The notes beneath the pieces were generated by a model that had not been told where the DNA came from, ran no database searches, and worked only from the letters and a program-made list of their open reading frames with translations. Position numbers and translations under genes: made by a program. Shown here piece by piece: positions 39,324-51,436 of a stretch of DNA of 64,000 bases (position 1 is its first letter; the number at the start of each line of letters is the position of its first letter). The stretch is from Galerina marginata. Its lineage: Eukaryota; Basidiomycota; Agaricomycetes; Agaricales; Galerinaceae. Where the stretch lies: positions 2,232,001 through 2,296,000 of the forward strand of contig JAECYW010000006.1 of the NCBI GenBank assembly GCA_023014335.1. Direction: 5' to 3'.

Positions 39324-42300
39324 ATGACTGACAGAGGCAGCTTCAGAGGTAGGGGTCAACAGCGCGGACGCGGTGGCCCAGGATCTTTTCCCAGTGGACA
39401 TGGCGGGCGGGGTAGCCCCTCGCAAGCTAGCAGTCAGGATAGTGGCACCGATAGAGGTCGTGGTGGTGGTGGTGGTGGTGGCCGTGGCTTCGATAGAGGT
39501 GGCGGCGGCGGAGGTGGTGGCCGAGGTGGAGGTGGCCGAGGTGGAGGTGGAGGTGGCCCTCGGGGTGGTAGAGGAGGTTTCGGCGGACCCGTCATTTTCC
39601 AAGAGAACGTCCAGCCCCAAATCCCGCCCAGGCTCTCTGCTGCTAACCTGCAACAGCTGATAACCGGTTTCAAGTCTCTGAAGGTCAAACCCGAGCGGCC
39701 ACTCCGCCCAGGATACGGAACGGCAGGGACAGCAATCACGCTCCGTGCCAACTTCTTCGCGCTGAAGGTGCCACAAGGGCCTGTATACGACTATGTCGTG
39801 GAGATTTTGCCCAACACCGATATTAACAGGATCAAGATGCGGCTTTTCGATATTCTGGAGCGCAGTCCCAACTTCCAGCAGTTCTTGCCGTATGTGGCTC
39901 ATGATCGGAGTCAGAGGCTCGTTTGCTCCAGGAAGCTGCCCCAACCGTTGGATGTCCAGGTTCCCTTCTTCGAGGATCATGAAAAGGGTCCTGGAAAGGA
40001 CCCAAAGATCTATACCTTCTCCATCAAATTTGAGCGAGAGCTGAATACTTCAGAGCTGACAAGGTATGGTCCGAATTTTGTTATTATTGCGCAACTGCAA
40101 TACTGATTTCGTTCTCTTTCTACAGCTACATGGATGGCCAGCCAAACGCTCGGGATTATGACCCCCTTCCTCTTATCTCAGCTCTCAACCTCGTTTTACA
40201 GCAGCATGCTAATCGTACAGGAGTACGTGTAGGCAAGAGCCGCTACTTTTTCCCGACCTCGTCGGAGAAACACAATCTCGGCGCTGGCGTTGAAGCCATT
40301 CAAGGGTTCTACGCCTCCGTGCGTCCTGCATACAAACAGCTCATGGTCAATGTGTGCGTATATGCTTGGAAGTAGACTTATGTGCCCATCTCATATCTTC
40401 CACAGGAATGTTTGCATGACTGCTTTCATCATACCGGGAAATCTTGCCGCCAGGCTCCAGGAGTTCAGCCAGAACTCGAGGGGTGCGATGGCCACCCTGC
40501 CTAAGGCGATGGTTAAGAGCATCAAAGTCAAGACCCTCCACCTGAATCATAAGAAGAAGCTCAATGCTATCGGAACCACTTCTGCGCGAAACACGTTCTT
40601 TGACTGCGAGGAATTAGGCGGCAGAGTCTCGGTCGAGGAATATTTCCTGAAAAGTACGGTTACATCCATTATGTCGCCAATTTCAACTAACATTTTTCTC
40701 ATAGAGCACAAACGCAAGCTTAAATACCCAGCCGACCTCCCCGTCGTCGACATCGGCTCCGCAAAGCGCGCAAACTGGGTTCCCGCCGAACTATGCGAGA
40801 TCGAGCCGGGCAACGCCTACCGCGGCAAGCTCAACGACCGCGAGACCGCGCAGATGATCCGATACGCGTGCAACCCGCCCAGGCTCAACGCAGAGCACAT
40901 CACAGGGCGCGGCTTCCCCGCTTTGGGGCTCGCACCCGCCCAGTCGCCTATCACCGGCTTCGGGCTCGCGATCGACACGAACATGGCTGATATCCCGGGG
41001 AGAGAGCTCGTCCCGCCGCGTCTGACGTACAAAATCGGCCAGGCGCGCGTGCAGAATGGGAGCTGGAATATACTGGATGTGAAGTTCCACCGCGGGGCGG
41101 TGGTGGCGAGCTGGTGGGTTATGGTGGTTAGGGATGGGAGGAGGATTATTGAGGGCCCGCAGGACGCGCGGCTGCAGGGGCTGGTGCAGGGGTTTAGGCA
41201 GAAGCTGGTGGCGAGTGGGATGAGTGTGCCGGAGGGGATGCCGAGGTTGGTTCCGCCGCCTAATTTGCTGCATCCTAGAGAGGATCCGGAGAGGGTGGGG
41301 TCGCTGAATGTTATTCGGGATACTTTCAAGAATGCTCTTGCTCAGTGGCCTAAGCCGAGTTTTGTGCTTGTTCTTTTGGAGAATAGGGATAACTTTATTT
41401 ATCCTGGAATCAAGGTCCGTTGTTTGCTCTATCTGTATTTCTTTCCTTCATGAATGCTGATGTGTCTCTCTCATTGCAGCGGATTGGCGATGTTGAACTA
41501 GGTATCAACACCATCCACATGCAGCTCGAGAAGGCCCTGGGCGACCAGAAGAAGCAAGATCAGTATTTCTCCAATGTTGCGCTGAAAGTGAATACAAAGC
41601 TGGGCGGGATGAACCATCTGGTAAGACCTTTCACTTCTCGTTTGATCTTTACTCATACGTTGAACACAGCTCGAAGAGCGGGCCATGAGATGGTTGACCA
41701 AGAAATCTACTATGATGGTCGGGATCGACGTTACCCACCCTGGACCTGGAAGCCGAGAAGGAACGCCGTCCATCGCAGCCGTCGTCGCGAGCGTTGATGA
41801 TTCGTTCGTCCAGTTCCCTGCCAGCCTGCGGATACAGGAGACGAAGAAAGAGGTGTGTTCAGTCTTGATTGTATAAGCTTAAGATTAAGATTGACGGTGA
41901 TTCGCAGATGCTCGACGAGTTGAGGGATATGTTGATCGAACGCCTGCAAGTCTATGAGAGGAAGAATAAGGCTCTTCCATCTAGGATTATTGTGTACCGC
42001 GATGGTGTTTCGGAGGTCCGTTCTGTGCGTTTATCGTCGACGTGGCTTGGACTGACCGATATTCGCTAGGGTCAATTCGACACGGTTCTGGAAGAAGAGC
42101 TTCCACAAATCCTGGACGCCTTCAAGAAACTAAGCACCAAAGAGCGCAAGACAGCATATAGACCACAGTTATCCATCATCATCTGCGGGTAAGACCCTCA
42201 ACCCTCCCCCCACATCCAACCCACTAACCACCCTCTCCCCAATCAGAAAACGGCACCACGCGCGATTCTACCCCACCACCTCCCAATTCGCCGACCGCAA

Positions 42301-42788
42301 CGGGAACACCCGCCCAGGCACAGTCGTCGACAAAGGCGTAACCGGCGTCTTCGACTTCGACTTCTACCTCCAAGCGCACGCCGGCCTACAGGGCACAGTC
42401 AAAGCGACGCACTACACCGTCATCTACGACGAGCTCGCGTTCTCCGCGGACGACGTGCAGGTGGGGACGTTTGATGCGAGCCATTTGTATGCGCGCGCGA
42501 CGAAGGCGGTTAGTCTTGTGCCGGCGGCGTATTATGCGGATTTGGCGTGTGAGAGGGGGAGGTGCTATTTGAATGATTTTTTGGTGGATGAGAGGGCTTC
42601 GAGTGTTGGTGGGAGAGGGGGGAGGGGGGATCGGGAGGAGGAGGCGAGGAGGGTTTTTGAGGCTGCTAAGAAGGCTTGGGGGGAGGGGGTGAGTGTTTTG
42701 TTCTTTTTTGCGTGGGTTGTGTGTTGATGGCGTTCTGTTTGTTATCTAGCTTCATCCTGATATGAGGGGCAGCATGTTTTATATCTGA
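39324..42788 (+). CDS. Argonaute protein (RNA silencing)
   Basis: Argonaute binds small guide RNAs and silences matching transcripts. Ten exons (39324-40063, 40126-40353, 40406-40653, 40705-41414, 41480-41620, 41670-41852, 41908-42015, 42070-42188, 42247-42688, 42750-42788) give 985 residues in frame. Residues 1-90 are RG/RGG repeats. The N domain starts about 100 (LRPGYGTAGTAITLRANFFAL); PAZ is near 300-400 (YASVRPAYKQLMVN, CMTAFIIPGN). The PIWI domain keeps slicer residues: Asp in MMVGIDVTHPGPGS (about 706), Asp in IIVYRDGVSEGQF (about 780) and His in LQAHAGLQGTVKATHY (about 869); a Glu is available in the LRDMLIERLQVYE helix. The guide 5'-end pocket reads KRHHARFYP. It ends LHPDMRGSMFYI, the usual Ago terminus. 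Probably catalytically competent. Confidence 0.96.
39459..39580 (+). repeat. GGT/GGC-rich microsatellite encoding the Argonaute RGG tail
   Basis: Runs of GGTGGT, GGCGGC and GGTGGAGGT encode RGGGGGGGRG-type repeats. Such tracts often change length between strains. The antisense frame is open and proline-rich but is only a shadow. Confidence 0.7.
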
Positions 42789-43766
42789 TTGTCATGGTCA
42801 GGAAGGAGGCCTCGGTTTCTTACTTGCAAACGCAGATGGAGACGACATTGTACTATATTATCATGAATTCATGAAAATCTTTTATTTATGCCTCGCGACG
42901 TCATGCATCAGTGAGAAATGACGTCCTCGAAAACCGGAGTAATCATCTCATCTCATACCGACGATCATAACTGTTGAACGTCGAACGTCGAACGATCGAG
43001 GTGTTCTCATCATTGATTGCAGATTTTCGAACAGTAGTGTCTTGGTAGTGTCAATGAATGATCAACGTTTCATGAGAATCGAGGGCCAGGACGTTGAAGA
43101 CATCTGAGTGCAGGAGGCTATGCATGAATTCGAAACGAGTCAAAAGTGGTCAGCTGGTACAGTTTGTTTAATTCGTGCAATTTGTCCCTATTCGTTTGTC
43201 CAAAATCCAAAATCCAAGATCCAAGAAAAAAAATCCAAAATCGAATTCCAAAAAGATTGATTGATTGGGAGGAGAAACGGCCCAATAAATAAAAGATAAA
43301 AAAATCTAACTACAATGAGGGAAAAGCAGATGTTACATATTGATCAAACAATGGGTGTGGATGGATGGCGTGAGGTATAGCGTATAGCGTATAGCGTAAG
43401 GAGCGTAAGCGTGTGGTCCAGGTGGTATACTTATTCTAAGGAGTGTCCGAGTGCTTTAGGGGAATGGACTCTCAGTGGCTGGGTGGATGAGAAGAGAAAG
43501 AAGACTGGACTCACGTAATGGATGAATGGATGAAAGCAAGAAGAAGGATACAATATAACGGTTTTGGGCGACGCGAGGCGGTGTGGGGTGTGTGGGGATT
43601 GACCGCGAGAAGGGGTGGTTGGTTAGTAGGTGAAGATGATGGGTTGGGCGGTGTGACGGAGGCAGGTGGTTGAATATATTACACGGTATGATCTATCATA
43701 CGAAAGGTTAGGTTGGTATGAGTTAGGAGGTATGAATTGGCTTACCGTGAAAGAGGGAAGGTATCG
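42789..43766. other. Intergenic with short tandem repeats
   Basis: 3' flanks of two convergent genes. Holds a triple CGAACGT near 42975-42995, AAAATCCA-type repeats near 43199-43245 and a triple TATAGCG near 43376-43400. No gene was seen. Confidence 0.5.
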
Positions 43767-44735
43767 TCAGAACGTAGGCTCCCGCTGTTTTGTCGAAAAT
43801 GTCCAAACGACAATGGCGAATACGGAGAGTGCGAGTATCCCAAAGGCGACAAGCACGCCTCCCAGCAGTCCAGCTAGGGCTGCGGCGCCAGGGCTGAGTA
43901 TCTTCCTCGTGCCTATGAACATACCCAGCGTGCCGCCGGACAGACATGTCACCCCGAGCGGTGCAGCCATGGCGCCGATGAACAGGAGTAGGACAGCGGA
44001 CACTGTGTACCCGAGATAGCGCAACCACCTCCGCCCACGGATGACGCTAGAAGTATCGTCTTCGAAAAAGTCCTCGGGCGCAGTGGGCGGAGACAGAGGG
44101 AAGAGGAGGAGATACAGCAGGAGAGCAACGGGGAGGGCGAGGACGACGCCGCCCGTCGCGCCTGCCTCGATGGAGGAGAGGAGGGGCGAGCGGAAGATGG
44201 TGTTGGGGGAGGACGAGGACTGGGTGGCGCGCAGGATGGCGTGGCCTGTTACCATGTAGGTTAGGGAGAGCAGCGGGGGTATAGGCAGGAAGAGGAAGAG
44301 CAGCACGAGGGGCCGGCGGTGGATGGGCAGTGGGGGCCGGGCGGGGAGGTTGAGGTTGTTCGTCGGGACTGCGATGGTGGTGTGGGGGTACTGGTGCCCC
44401 ACGGGGCTCTCAGGGGGTTTCTGCTTCTCGACGGTGCTGAACTGGCTCGCGGTATTCGTAGGTTGCTGCGCGTGCGAGACGGTGCTGGTGCCCTCCCTGC
44501 TGGAGGGTGTGTCTTCGGGGTAGTGCGATGCGCCGAGGGTGTATGGGTGCGGGGCGGGGGAGGACATGGGGAAGGACAAGGGCGAGGGCGAGCCAGGGAG
44601 GCTGCTGGGGGGATAGGAGAACCCGGGGCTGCTGGAGCTCGCAGGCTCGGCGGTGGACATCTTCGAGCTCGACTCGCCGGTCCATGAGGAGTTGCCGGTG
44701 TTGGGGCGCAGGAAGATACGCGAGTAGCGCGACAT
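43767..44735 (-). CDS. Four-helix membrane protein with disordered N-terminus
   Basis: Intronless 322-codon frame from an ATG at 44735. Residues 1-140 are Ser/Pro/Thr-rich (SSSSPGFSYPPSSLPGSPSP). Hydrophobic helices follow at about 142-162 (PLVLLFLFLPIPPLLSLTYM), 191-213 (AGATGGVVLALPVALLLYLL), 241-262 (LGYTVSAVLLLFIGAMAAPL) and 285-313 (AALAGLLGGVLVAFGILAL...). A glycine-rich loop TCLSGGTLGMFIGTRK lies between the last two. The layout suggests a fungal integral membrane protein of unknown role. No family recognised. The antisense frame at 44319-44687 is a shadow. Confidence 0.75.
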   Translation of the reverse strand: MSRYSRIFLRPNTGNSSWTGESSSKMSTAEPASSSSPGFSYPPSSLPGSPSPLSFPMSSPAPHPYTLGASHYPEDTPSSREGTSTVSHAQQPTNTASQFSTVEKQKPPESPVGHQYPHTTIAVPTNNLNLPARPPLPIHRRPLVLLFLFLPIPPLLSLTYMVTGHAILRATQSSSSPNTIFRSPLLSSIEAGATGGVVLALPVALLLYLLLFPLSPPTAPEDFFEDDTSSVIRGRRWLRYLGYTVSAVLLLFIGAMAAPLGVTCLSGGTLGMFIGTRKILSPGAAALAGLLGGVLVAFGILALSVFAIVVWTFSTKQREPTF

Positions 44736-45321
44736 GGGCTGTGGTTAAAGGGAGTGTTGTCTTTAAGAAGTCGTCTGGATCATGGTTCGTGTGCAAGAAG
44801 TGTTTGATGCTCCCCCCGATCCGGTATTTTCTTGCGCCGCTCACTTTCCCCGGACGGAACAGAGCCACCAGTATGATCTCTGTCCCGATTTCTTACTCAT
44901 ACCTGAACCAACTCTTGCCAGCTAGGCGAGCTCACGGACTCTCATATGCGTCTATTCTTAACGGTGGGAGTTGGCAGCTACTTGTACCCGCGGACTCTGC
45001 TTATTTTTGGGTTCCGAGATGCCCATGGCAATTAAATATGACTGGCCTCGACTTACACTTGGCCAAGATGACACTACTCCTAGTAACGTCTCTGGTAACA
45101 GACGTAGGCCGCCCAATTTATCTTGTATTAATCCGTGCGAAGAGAGAGTCGAACGTCGTCGGATTGAGCCATGGAGATATAAAGACCTTCAATGAATAAA
45201 TGCCATAGACTTGGCAGATAATAATACATTAGGATGACTACATAGATATGGGGAATACAACGAATACATACACTATTATCACAATAATAATCTAGCACAC
45301 CGTCCCAACCAAAAAATCAAA
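44736..45321. other. Intergenic
   Basis: Promoter of the membrane-protein gene and 3' flank of the F-box gene. No gene was seen. Confidence 0.5.
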
Positions 45322-47235
45322 TCACGTATCAAACGGCTTCGTCCTCCCGCCCAAATCCACCAACAACCTCTGCGTCCCCGGCTTCCGCACCACATCCTGC
45401 TCTTCCCCCATATGTCCGCGCCCCGCAAAGCTGCGCACAGACGGCACCACCCGCGCGAGCGCACTCATGCACGCCCAGTTGTACTGATGTCCCACCTGGA
45501 ACTCCCACCGCATCACTGCGACGTCCGATAGCGTCCATGTCCTGTATCGCCATCGATCGTTGTCGAGGTCGACGGCGTAGTTGAATAGAGCCTGTGCGAA
45601 GCCGTCCTGTGGTGATTGTGTTAGTAAGATTGGATTACGAACGGATATTTAAAAAGACGACGTACCACGTCGTTGTCGTATAAATCAAACTGCGAGGGCT
45701 CGGATTTGACCACCGTCTCCACGTCGAGGGATAAAGAGTTGAGCGTCGGACAGGCCTGCGCGATAAAGTCGATGACCTGCGGGCTCAGCAGCCGCGCGAA
45801 GAGGGATAGTTTCTTGAGCCGGTTGCTTGGGAAGAGCCTGAGCACAGTCTTGATCTCGTCCAGCTTCAGATTCCGGTCTTTGAGCGTCAACGACGTCAAC
45901 CCACTCCCGAGCTGCGCGACGCTACTGTACAGCGAGCTGGTCATCCCAGCGGCGGGAAGCGGAATGTGCAGACCCAGCTCCAAGGACCGCAGTGCCGGCA
46001 TTGAAATATCGCTATACAGCCTATGCCCCCCATACACCGTCGTAAACTCATCATCCACACAATCCCTACAACACCGCGTATACCTTACACACAACTCCCC
46101 CAGCCTCGGGTGGTTCACGAGGAACTGGCGGAACCCGGACGGGTCGCGCAGGTGGTACGCGTCGAGCGGCATGATCACCGCCAGCGCCCTAAGGCGGGGG
46201 AAGGTACCCAACAGCTGGAAGTTCTGCGATAGCTCTTGATGGCCTATCGTTTTGATCCCGAGCACGCGCAGCGTGCCTGCGAACTTGTTTATGAAGTACG
46301 GTACCACCGTGTCGCCTGGATGCCCCCGCCCCCGCGCGGCGTCGCACCGGAGGGTGAGCTGCAGCTCTTCAAGCCGCGGGAGTGCGATGCAGGACAGCAC
46401 GACGTCGCTCATCTTGAACAACTGGATGTCCAGCGTGAGCTTCCGCAGGCCTGGGGCGACGCCCCGCCAGATCTGGGGGAAGAGCGGGAAGGTCCACGCG
46501 TGCTCGGGCGCGCCCTTGTCGAGGTACCAGTGCAGCTCGAGCGAGTCGACGCGCGTGAGGTGGCGCAGCGCTTCCTTGAACAGCTCTACGCGCTCGATGG
46601 GGGATGGGAGGGGCTCTTTTGGTGTGGAAGGCCGGGAGGAGGAGGGTGGAGGGGAGGCGGTGCGGTTGTGCCCGATCGCGAGGAGCTCTTCGACGTATTC
46701 GCGGCCTTTGGAGAGGTACCGGACGTGTCCCGGCTTGGGCTTGGGTTTGGGTTTAGGTTTGGGAGTCTGTGCGCGTTCGGGCTCGAGTCGGTCGGGCTCA
46801 GTAGCTCGTATCGCGTCGCGCACTGCGCTCGGCCAGATGGTGAGCACACGGACGCGTTCTGCCAGTCCTGGGTTCCTGTATGTAGGATTGATCAGATACT
46901 CTAGTAACCCATATGATGATGAAAGCCACTCACTGCAACGACCGCAGCTTCTCACACACCACGCGCGGATCCGCGCTGATGAAGCTCAGCTGGCTGTACA
47001 GCTCGCTCATGATCATCTCGAAGAACACCCTGTGCACGCCGATGAGCTTGGGCAGGTCGGGCGGCGGGACGAGTTCGGCGATGTGGAACCAGAGCTCGAG
47101 GGGGAGGGCCGGTGGTGCTGAGGCTGAGGCTGAGGCGGGGGCGGGGGCGGGGGTGAGGGCTGGAAATTTTGACCTGGAAGGAGAGGTGGAGGTGGAGGTG
47201 GAGGTGGAAGAGGAACCCGACGTTCTGCGGTCCAT
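45322..47235 (-). CDS. F-box-like protein with leucine-rich repeat-type C-terminus
   Basis: F-box proteins bring targets to SCF ubiquitin ligases. Three exons (47235-46934, 46875-45666, 45606-45322) give 598 residues in frame. After a Ser/Thr/Pro/Ala-rich leader, residues 40-95 read LPLELWFHIAELVPPPDLPK and LIGVHRVFFEMIMSELYSQL, an F-box-like fold opening typical of basidiomycete F-box genes. A PKPKPKPKPK run occurs near 140. The rest has spaced LxxLxL repeats (APGLRKLTLDIQLF, LPRLEELQLTLRC, FPRLRALAVIM, MPALRSLELGLHI, GSGLTSLTLKDRNL, CPTLNSLSLDVE) consistent with leucine-rich repeats. Such genes are very numerous and fast-changing in mushrooms. The target is unknown. Confidence 0.85.
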
Positions 47236-48272
47236 GGCAATTTATTAACCTATTACTCTATCGCGCGGTAGCGACCCGGTTGGGGCGAGAAGATGTCCCG
47301 GCGAGATCGGGAGTGCGGGAGGGATGGAACTGGAACAGGGGGAGGGTAGGCAACCCGGGGTTTGGAGAAGAGCCCATCGCAGTTTTGGACGCCTAAGTAG
47401 GATTCTGGATGTTTCTTGCGGCGGTGTTTGGGGCGAGGTGCTGTGCGGTGTCAAGTCAGGAACTTGGCTGGGGGAAATGAAGGAGGAGGTCAGGCTCTGC
47501 ACAGCATTCGAAGTCATCATGTTCATCATCTTTCACCATAACGGGCTTTATATTCTGCGGATTATTGGACTGGAAGGTGAAATCGAAGCCTCCTTTGGCG
47601 ATTATTGAAATAGCATGCGTTGATACTGAACAACGGACTTGGGATCATATTATGCAGGCGACTGGACACACAGACTCGTATTAGGCTGTGTATGTACCTG
47701 CCTTTCGAAGCATCGATATCGTGGCTGAATAGAACTTCGAAGTACGCTCGAGACCCGCCGTTCTAGCGGCGGGAACAAATCGTATGGTGCTAATTCATAT
47801 CCTACACAAAATATTTTTTTCCGCACCCAGGGAGACTGGCCTCGAGTCTAGAATAGAAGGTGGAATCAAGGAAGACAGTTATCATCTGATTGAACGAGAA
47901 AGCTACGAGAAAGCTATTTATGGGATGGTCCAGAACGAAAGACACATTTGGTCGTAGGACATATCACTGATCATGAAGAAAGCAGAGAAAGTGACTACTC
48001 TACACATATTTATATACAAGTAGGTCCTTGGAGATCTAGCAGTAGATAGTACAAAGACATCAATGAAGAAACGAAGACCCGCCCGAGATATTCTAACAAA
48101 AGCCATCTACAAATGAAAACAAAACCTTTACTAAAGCTACAAAAATAATCAATACATATGCTGGAGAGCACCTTTATGGTACATGACAAAGTCAGGGAAA
48201 TTATCAAGCGAATTCGTGTATGGCGCTAGAAAGTGAGTCCAAAATATTCGTATATCGTTCGGAGCGCGTTCA
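47236..48272. other. Intergenic
   Basis: F-box gene promoter on the left and 3' flank of the first DUF6533 gene on the right. Open frames near 47245-47608 overlap on both strands and are not supported. Confidence 0.45.
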
Positions 48273-49850
48273 TCAAACCTCACTCAAGCCCATTTCATCT
48301 GCGACAGGCTCGTCGTCGTACGTATCGTCCAGTTGGATGGTGGTAAATATATCCATAGCGCTGTCCGTGTAAGTCGTCGGCCGCTGTTGTGGCTCCCATG
48401 TATCCGTATCTTCAGACATCTGGTCTCGGTGTTGGAGGATGAGGAATATAACGCGGTTGGAAAATATGGAGTGCAGGGTACGCTGCAGGGGGAGGAATGC
48501 AACCTTCAGGGAAGGCTGGGAGAAAGGGGCATTTAGTATACCACGGGATCGCTACTACTAAGCCACGGAACAGCTTACAGGCGCCACAAAAGACATGACT
48601 GAGTTGGTTGCAGTTATTGCTGGGAGAAAGAGGATCGAGTTGGTTGAAATTCGAAAAATGAATCTGTAGGCTCTCACCGAGCAGGCAAGCACAATAGATA
48701 AAGCCGTTACCATACAGTCGTGTAACCCACGTAGAAGAGGCTTTTTGGACTGAAGAGAAGCAGGTTGAAACAATGGCAAAAAAATAATACTATAATAGAT
48801 AATCACCGTGCTCTCTTGCTTTGATGGCGGTTAGAATCGTAACGACTGCTTCGGCCACAAGATTCAATGAAAAGGCGATAAGCAAACCAATTGAATTTAG
48901 CTTGTTGTCTGCGCCGGCTGAAATTTGACACGGGACTTGCTTGGATGTGGTCGCTACAACGAAACTGCCAAAGACGGTCTGGAATGATTTCCATGTAACG
49001 AGCGCCAGTAGGAAGCTAAAATTTATCTAGCAAATTTTGGCCTTAGAATCGACTTCGAGGGAGGGGAAGTTGGAAAACGGGACTAACCGCGGCTGTTGGC
49101 GCCAAAATCCAAAAAATCACCCTCCGCCGTCCCCAGATTGCGTAGGTCCGAAGAAAGATGATCACTGATTGGGGAAACGGTGGTCTCCTAGCCTTGGAGC
49201 AAATTACGCATGAACTCACTTTGTGAGATTATCACCCCAAAAGCAGTAAGCCCTGTAATGCCGAGAGCATCCATCAGTTAAGCGCCTCAGCTACACCTAT
49301 CAAAGAAGGGAAATACGCACAAATTGACAGTGGGATGATCACGCTACATGTCTAGATTAGATGATTCGTGAATTAAGGCATCGGACAACGGAACAGGAGG
49401 ACTGGACAATTACCTCCATAGTGATTGAGGGGTTAAAAGCGACTATGCCATGTTCAAGGTCGGGACATAGAAGTTAAGAAAGAAAACCGTACATTGGGAA
49501 AACAAAATGATGTCGATAAGTGGGAGATATCGATTGAGGTAGAATAGAACCAGTCCCGAGGTCCAAGGACACGACCAAACATATTTAACCTGTTAAAAAA
49601 CGAATGTGTTTCGGCAAAAAGGAATAAGAAAGATCAGCAGGACATAAAATTGTACCTCTTTGTCAAGTGTACAGATATAGTCGTATGCCTATAAAAATTG
49701 GGTGCATCGATATTTTATTGCAGAGACCAAGCCACCCTTTCGTACCAGCAGCGAATAACTCGCGAGCCATAGGATCATGTCCACTCTGGCAGCATAGGAT
49801 TGACCAAAGACATTTTCGACGACGTCTTGGTCCATTCCGGATGTGGACAT
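48273..49850 (-). CDS. DUF6533-type seven-helix membrane protein A
   Basis: A basidiomycete family of seven-helix membrane proteins of unknown function. Exon 1 (49850-49746) reads MSTSGMDQDVVENVF and then MILWLASYSLL. A 33-nt exon (49688-49656) encodes AYDYICTLDKE. Exon 3 (49589-49493) gives VKYVWSCPWTSGLVLFYLNR, then YLPLIDIILF, the DUF6533 signature. Later exons give AFNPSITME, TCSVIIPLSIWLTAFGVIIS, MIIFLRTYAIWGRRRVIFWI (the typical RTYAIWG motif) and LALVTWKSFQTVFGSFVVAT, followed by LIAFSLNLVAEAVVTILTAI. It ends with RTLHSIFSNRVIFLILQHRD and the acidic DTYDDEPVADEMGLSEV. All joins I checked keep frame, but the 48.55-48.80 kb exon limits are approximate. Tandem duplicate of 51437-53025. 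Confidence 0.82.
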
Positions 49851-51436
49851 CGCTACCAGAGCGTGGATGCCGAAGCGTAAGGATGCTACCAGTAATCACT
49901 TGGCAAATGGTTTAAACGTTTCAGTCTTAACAAGACCGGTTAATCCTATATCCAAGATTAAGCAAGGGAGTCCTAAAGCACGTCGGGGCGATCACTGGCA
50001 ACCCATGGGGAGAGTTACGTGAAGACGAGAGAAATTCCGGAAGGACAAGAAGTATTTAAACGTTTACGAGGCTTCCCGTTACAGTGCCAACGCCAAGGCC
50101 CGCTTCCCGCTCCCATGTTTTCGGAGTCGTTGCTTTTTCCGAAGAGTGCATGAACCTGACCTGGACAATGAATGGCCGCTTTCAAGGGCGATTTTGTATA
50201 CAAAACTGCGGGCGAGTAGCTAGCGATGCATTTGACGATAGGGAAACGAAAGGTTCGAGGTTGCCAGGTCATGCATTGTCGTCGATTCCTGGTCGTCATC
50301 GCTAATCCAGCGTCCTTGCCAAGTTTTGGCGAGCCGGGCAATCCTGGTGATCAATGGCTGCGCTCTACGAAGACCGGCACGCCGGACAGTAGAGGGTTCT
50401 CGTCTTCCCATCGTCGTTATCAATGAGCATACCGTGTTGTGTTGAGATGATAAGGTTCTGAGAGTTTGGGACCAAGTAATTCAGGCTTCTGAATCGGGCA
50501 TTCAAGTTGAATCTTATGTAAGTTTGGCATCGCTGCCTATAGCGATAAGTACTTCCCCCGGACGAATCGGTTTCAAGATGCATCCATTTGACTGCTCGAT
50601 ACCAGTCGACACCAAAATGTTTCTTCGGGCGGCAGCAGTTGGTTACGAGTCTAACCGGAGTCAGCGTCAATGAAGATATTCTCTCCTTTGGCCCGTACTA
50701 CATCGCACCCAGAACCAAAGTTACCGAATTGGTTCTTTCAAGTTCTGCCTAACACCGGTCAGTTTTCAGAGCTATAGGGAGTACCTTCAAACCAAAATAT
50801 CAGGACACAGAGGGGCGAATTGCAGCGGGCGAATGGTATTTTACTTTTATGAGCGGTTTGATTGCGGTTTGAGACCAATTTTAGATAGGGTTTGATAAAA
50901 TGCGACTGCTATTCTGATAATTAGAAAAATGCTGCCAATCCGAAAGGCAGCCCCGAGGAGGTGAGGTGACCTGTAGGTTTTGCCAGTGATTATTTTTGGA
51001 TCATTCCATCATGCTGGTGACTTTCAGCGCAACCCCAAGGGCCGAAATGAAGAATGAGAAGCTTGCCCAGAGAAACCATTATGGTCTCGTAGAGATGCAA
51101 GAGCTGTGTACACTGGTCGTGTGCCATTACATAATAACTTGAAGTATGACGCCACGCTCAAATTTCGCGACCATGTCCAAATCAGGCTTATAACCTTCCT
51201 TTTTCGACTTAGGTTAGTGCACGGCCATGCGGGCCGGACAAAGAGAAGAAAGTGGGGATGGAAAGTAACTGGCAAACAGAGCTCTTACTCGTTTCAGTGA
51301 CGGGCGGAAAGTCATCTCTAAAGGGGGAGAGGTCAAATAGCTTTACACAAATTTATGGGAGCTATGAGTGAACTAGTGGTGGAAAATGTTTGGAGTCAGA
51401 GGGTTCATTAAAAATATTCCATCTAATCTCTCGGAG
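49851..51436. other. Intergenic; left part is duplicated upstream of the second DUF6533 gene
   Basis: Segments at about 50130-50310 (AGAGTGCATGAACCTGACCT; CATTGTCGTCGATTCC) recur at about 53205-53345, so the duplicated unit includes the promoter. Short frames at 50015-50670 are not convincing. Confidence 0.5.

Noticed and set aside
44319..44687. Plus-strand Gly/Arg-rich frame
   Set aside because: Antisense shadow of the membrane-protein gene's Pro/Ser-rich N-terminus.
46236..46904. Plus-strand 222-codon frame
   Set aside because: Antisense shadow of the F-box gene, whose exons sum to an intact frame on the minus strand.
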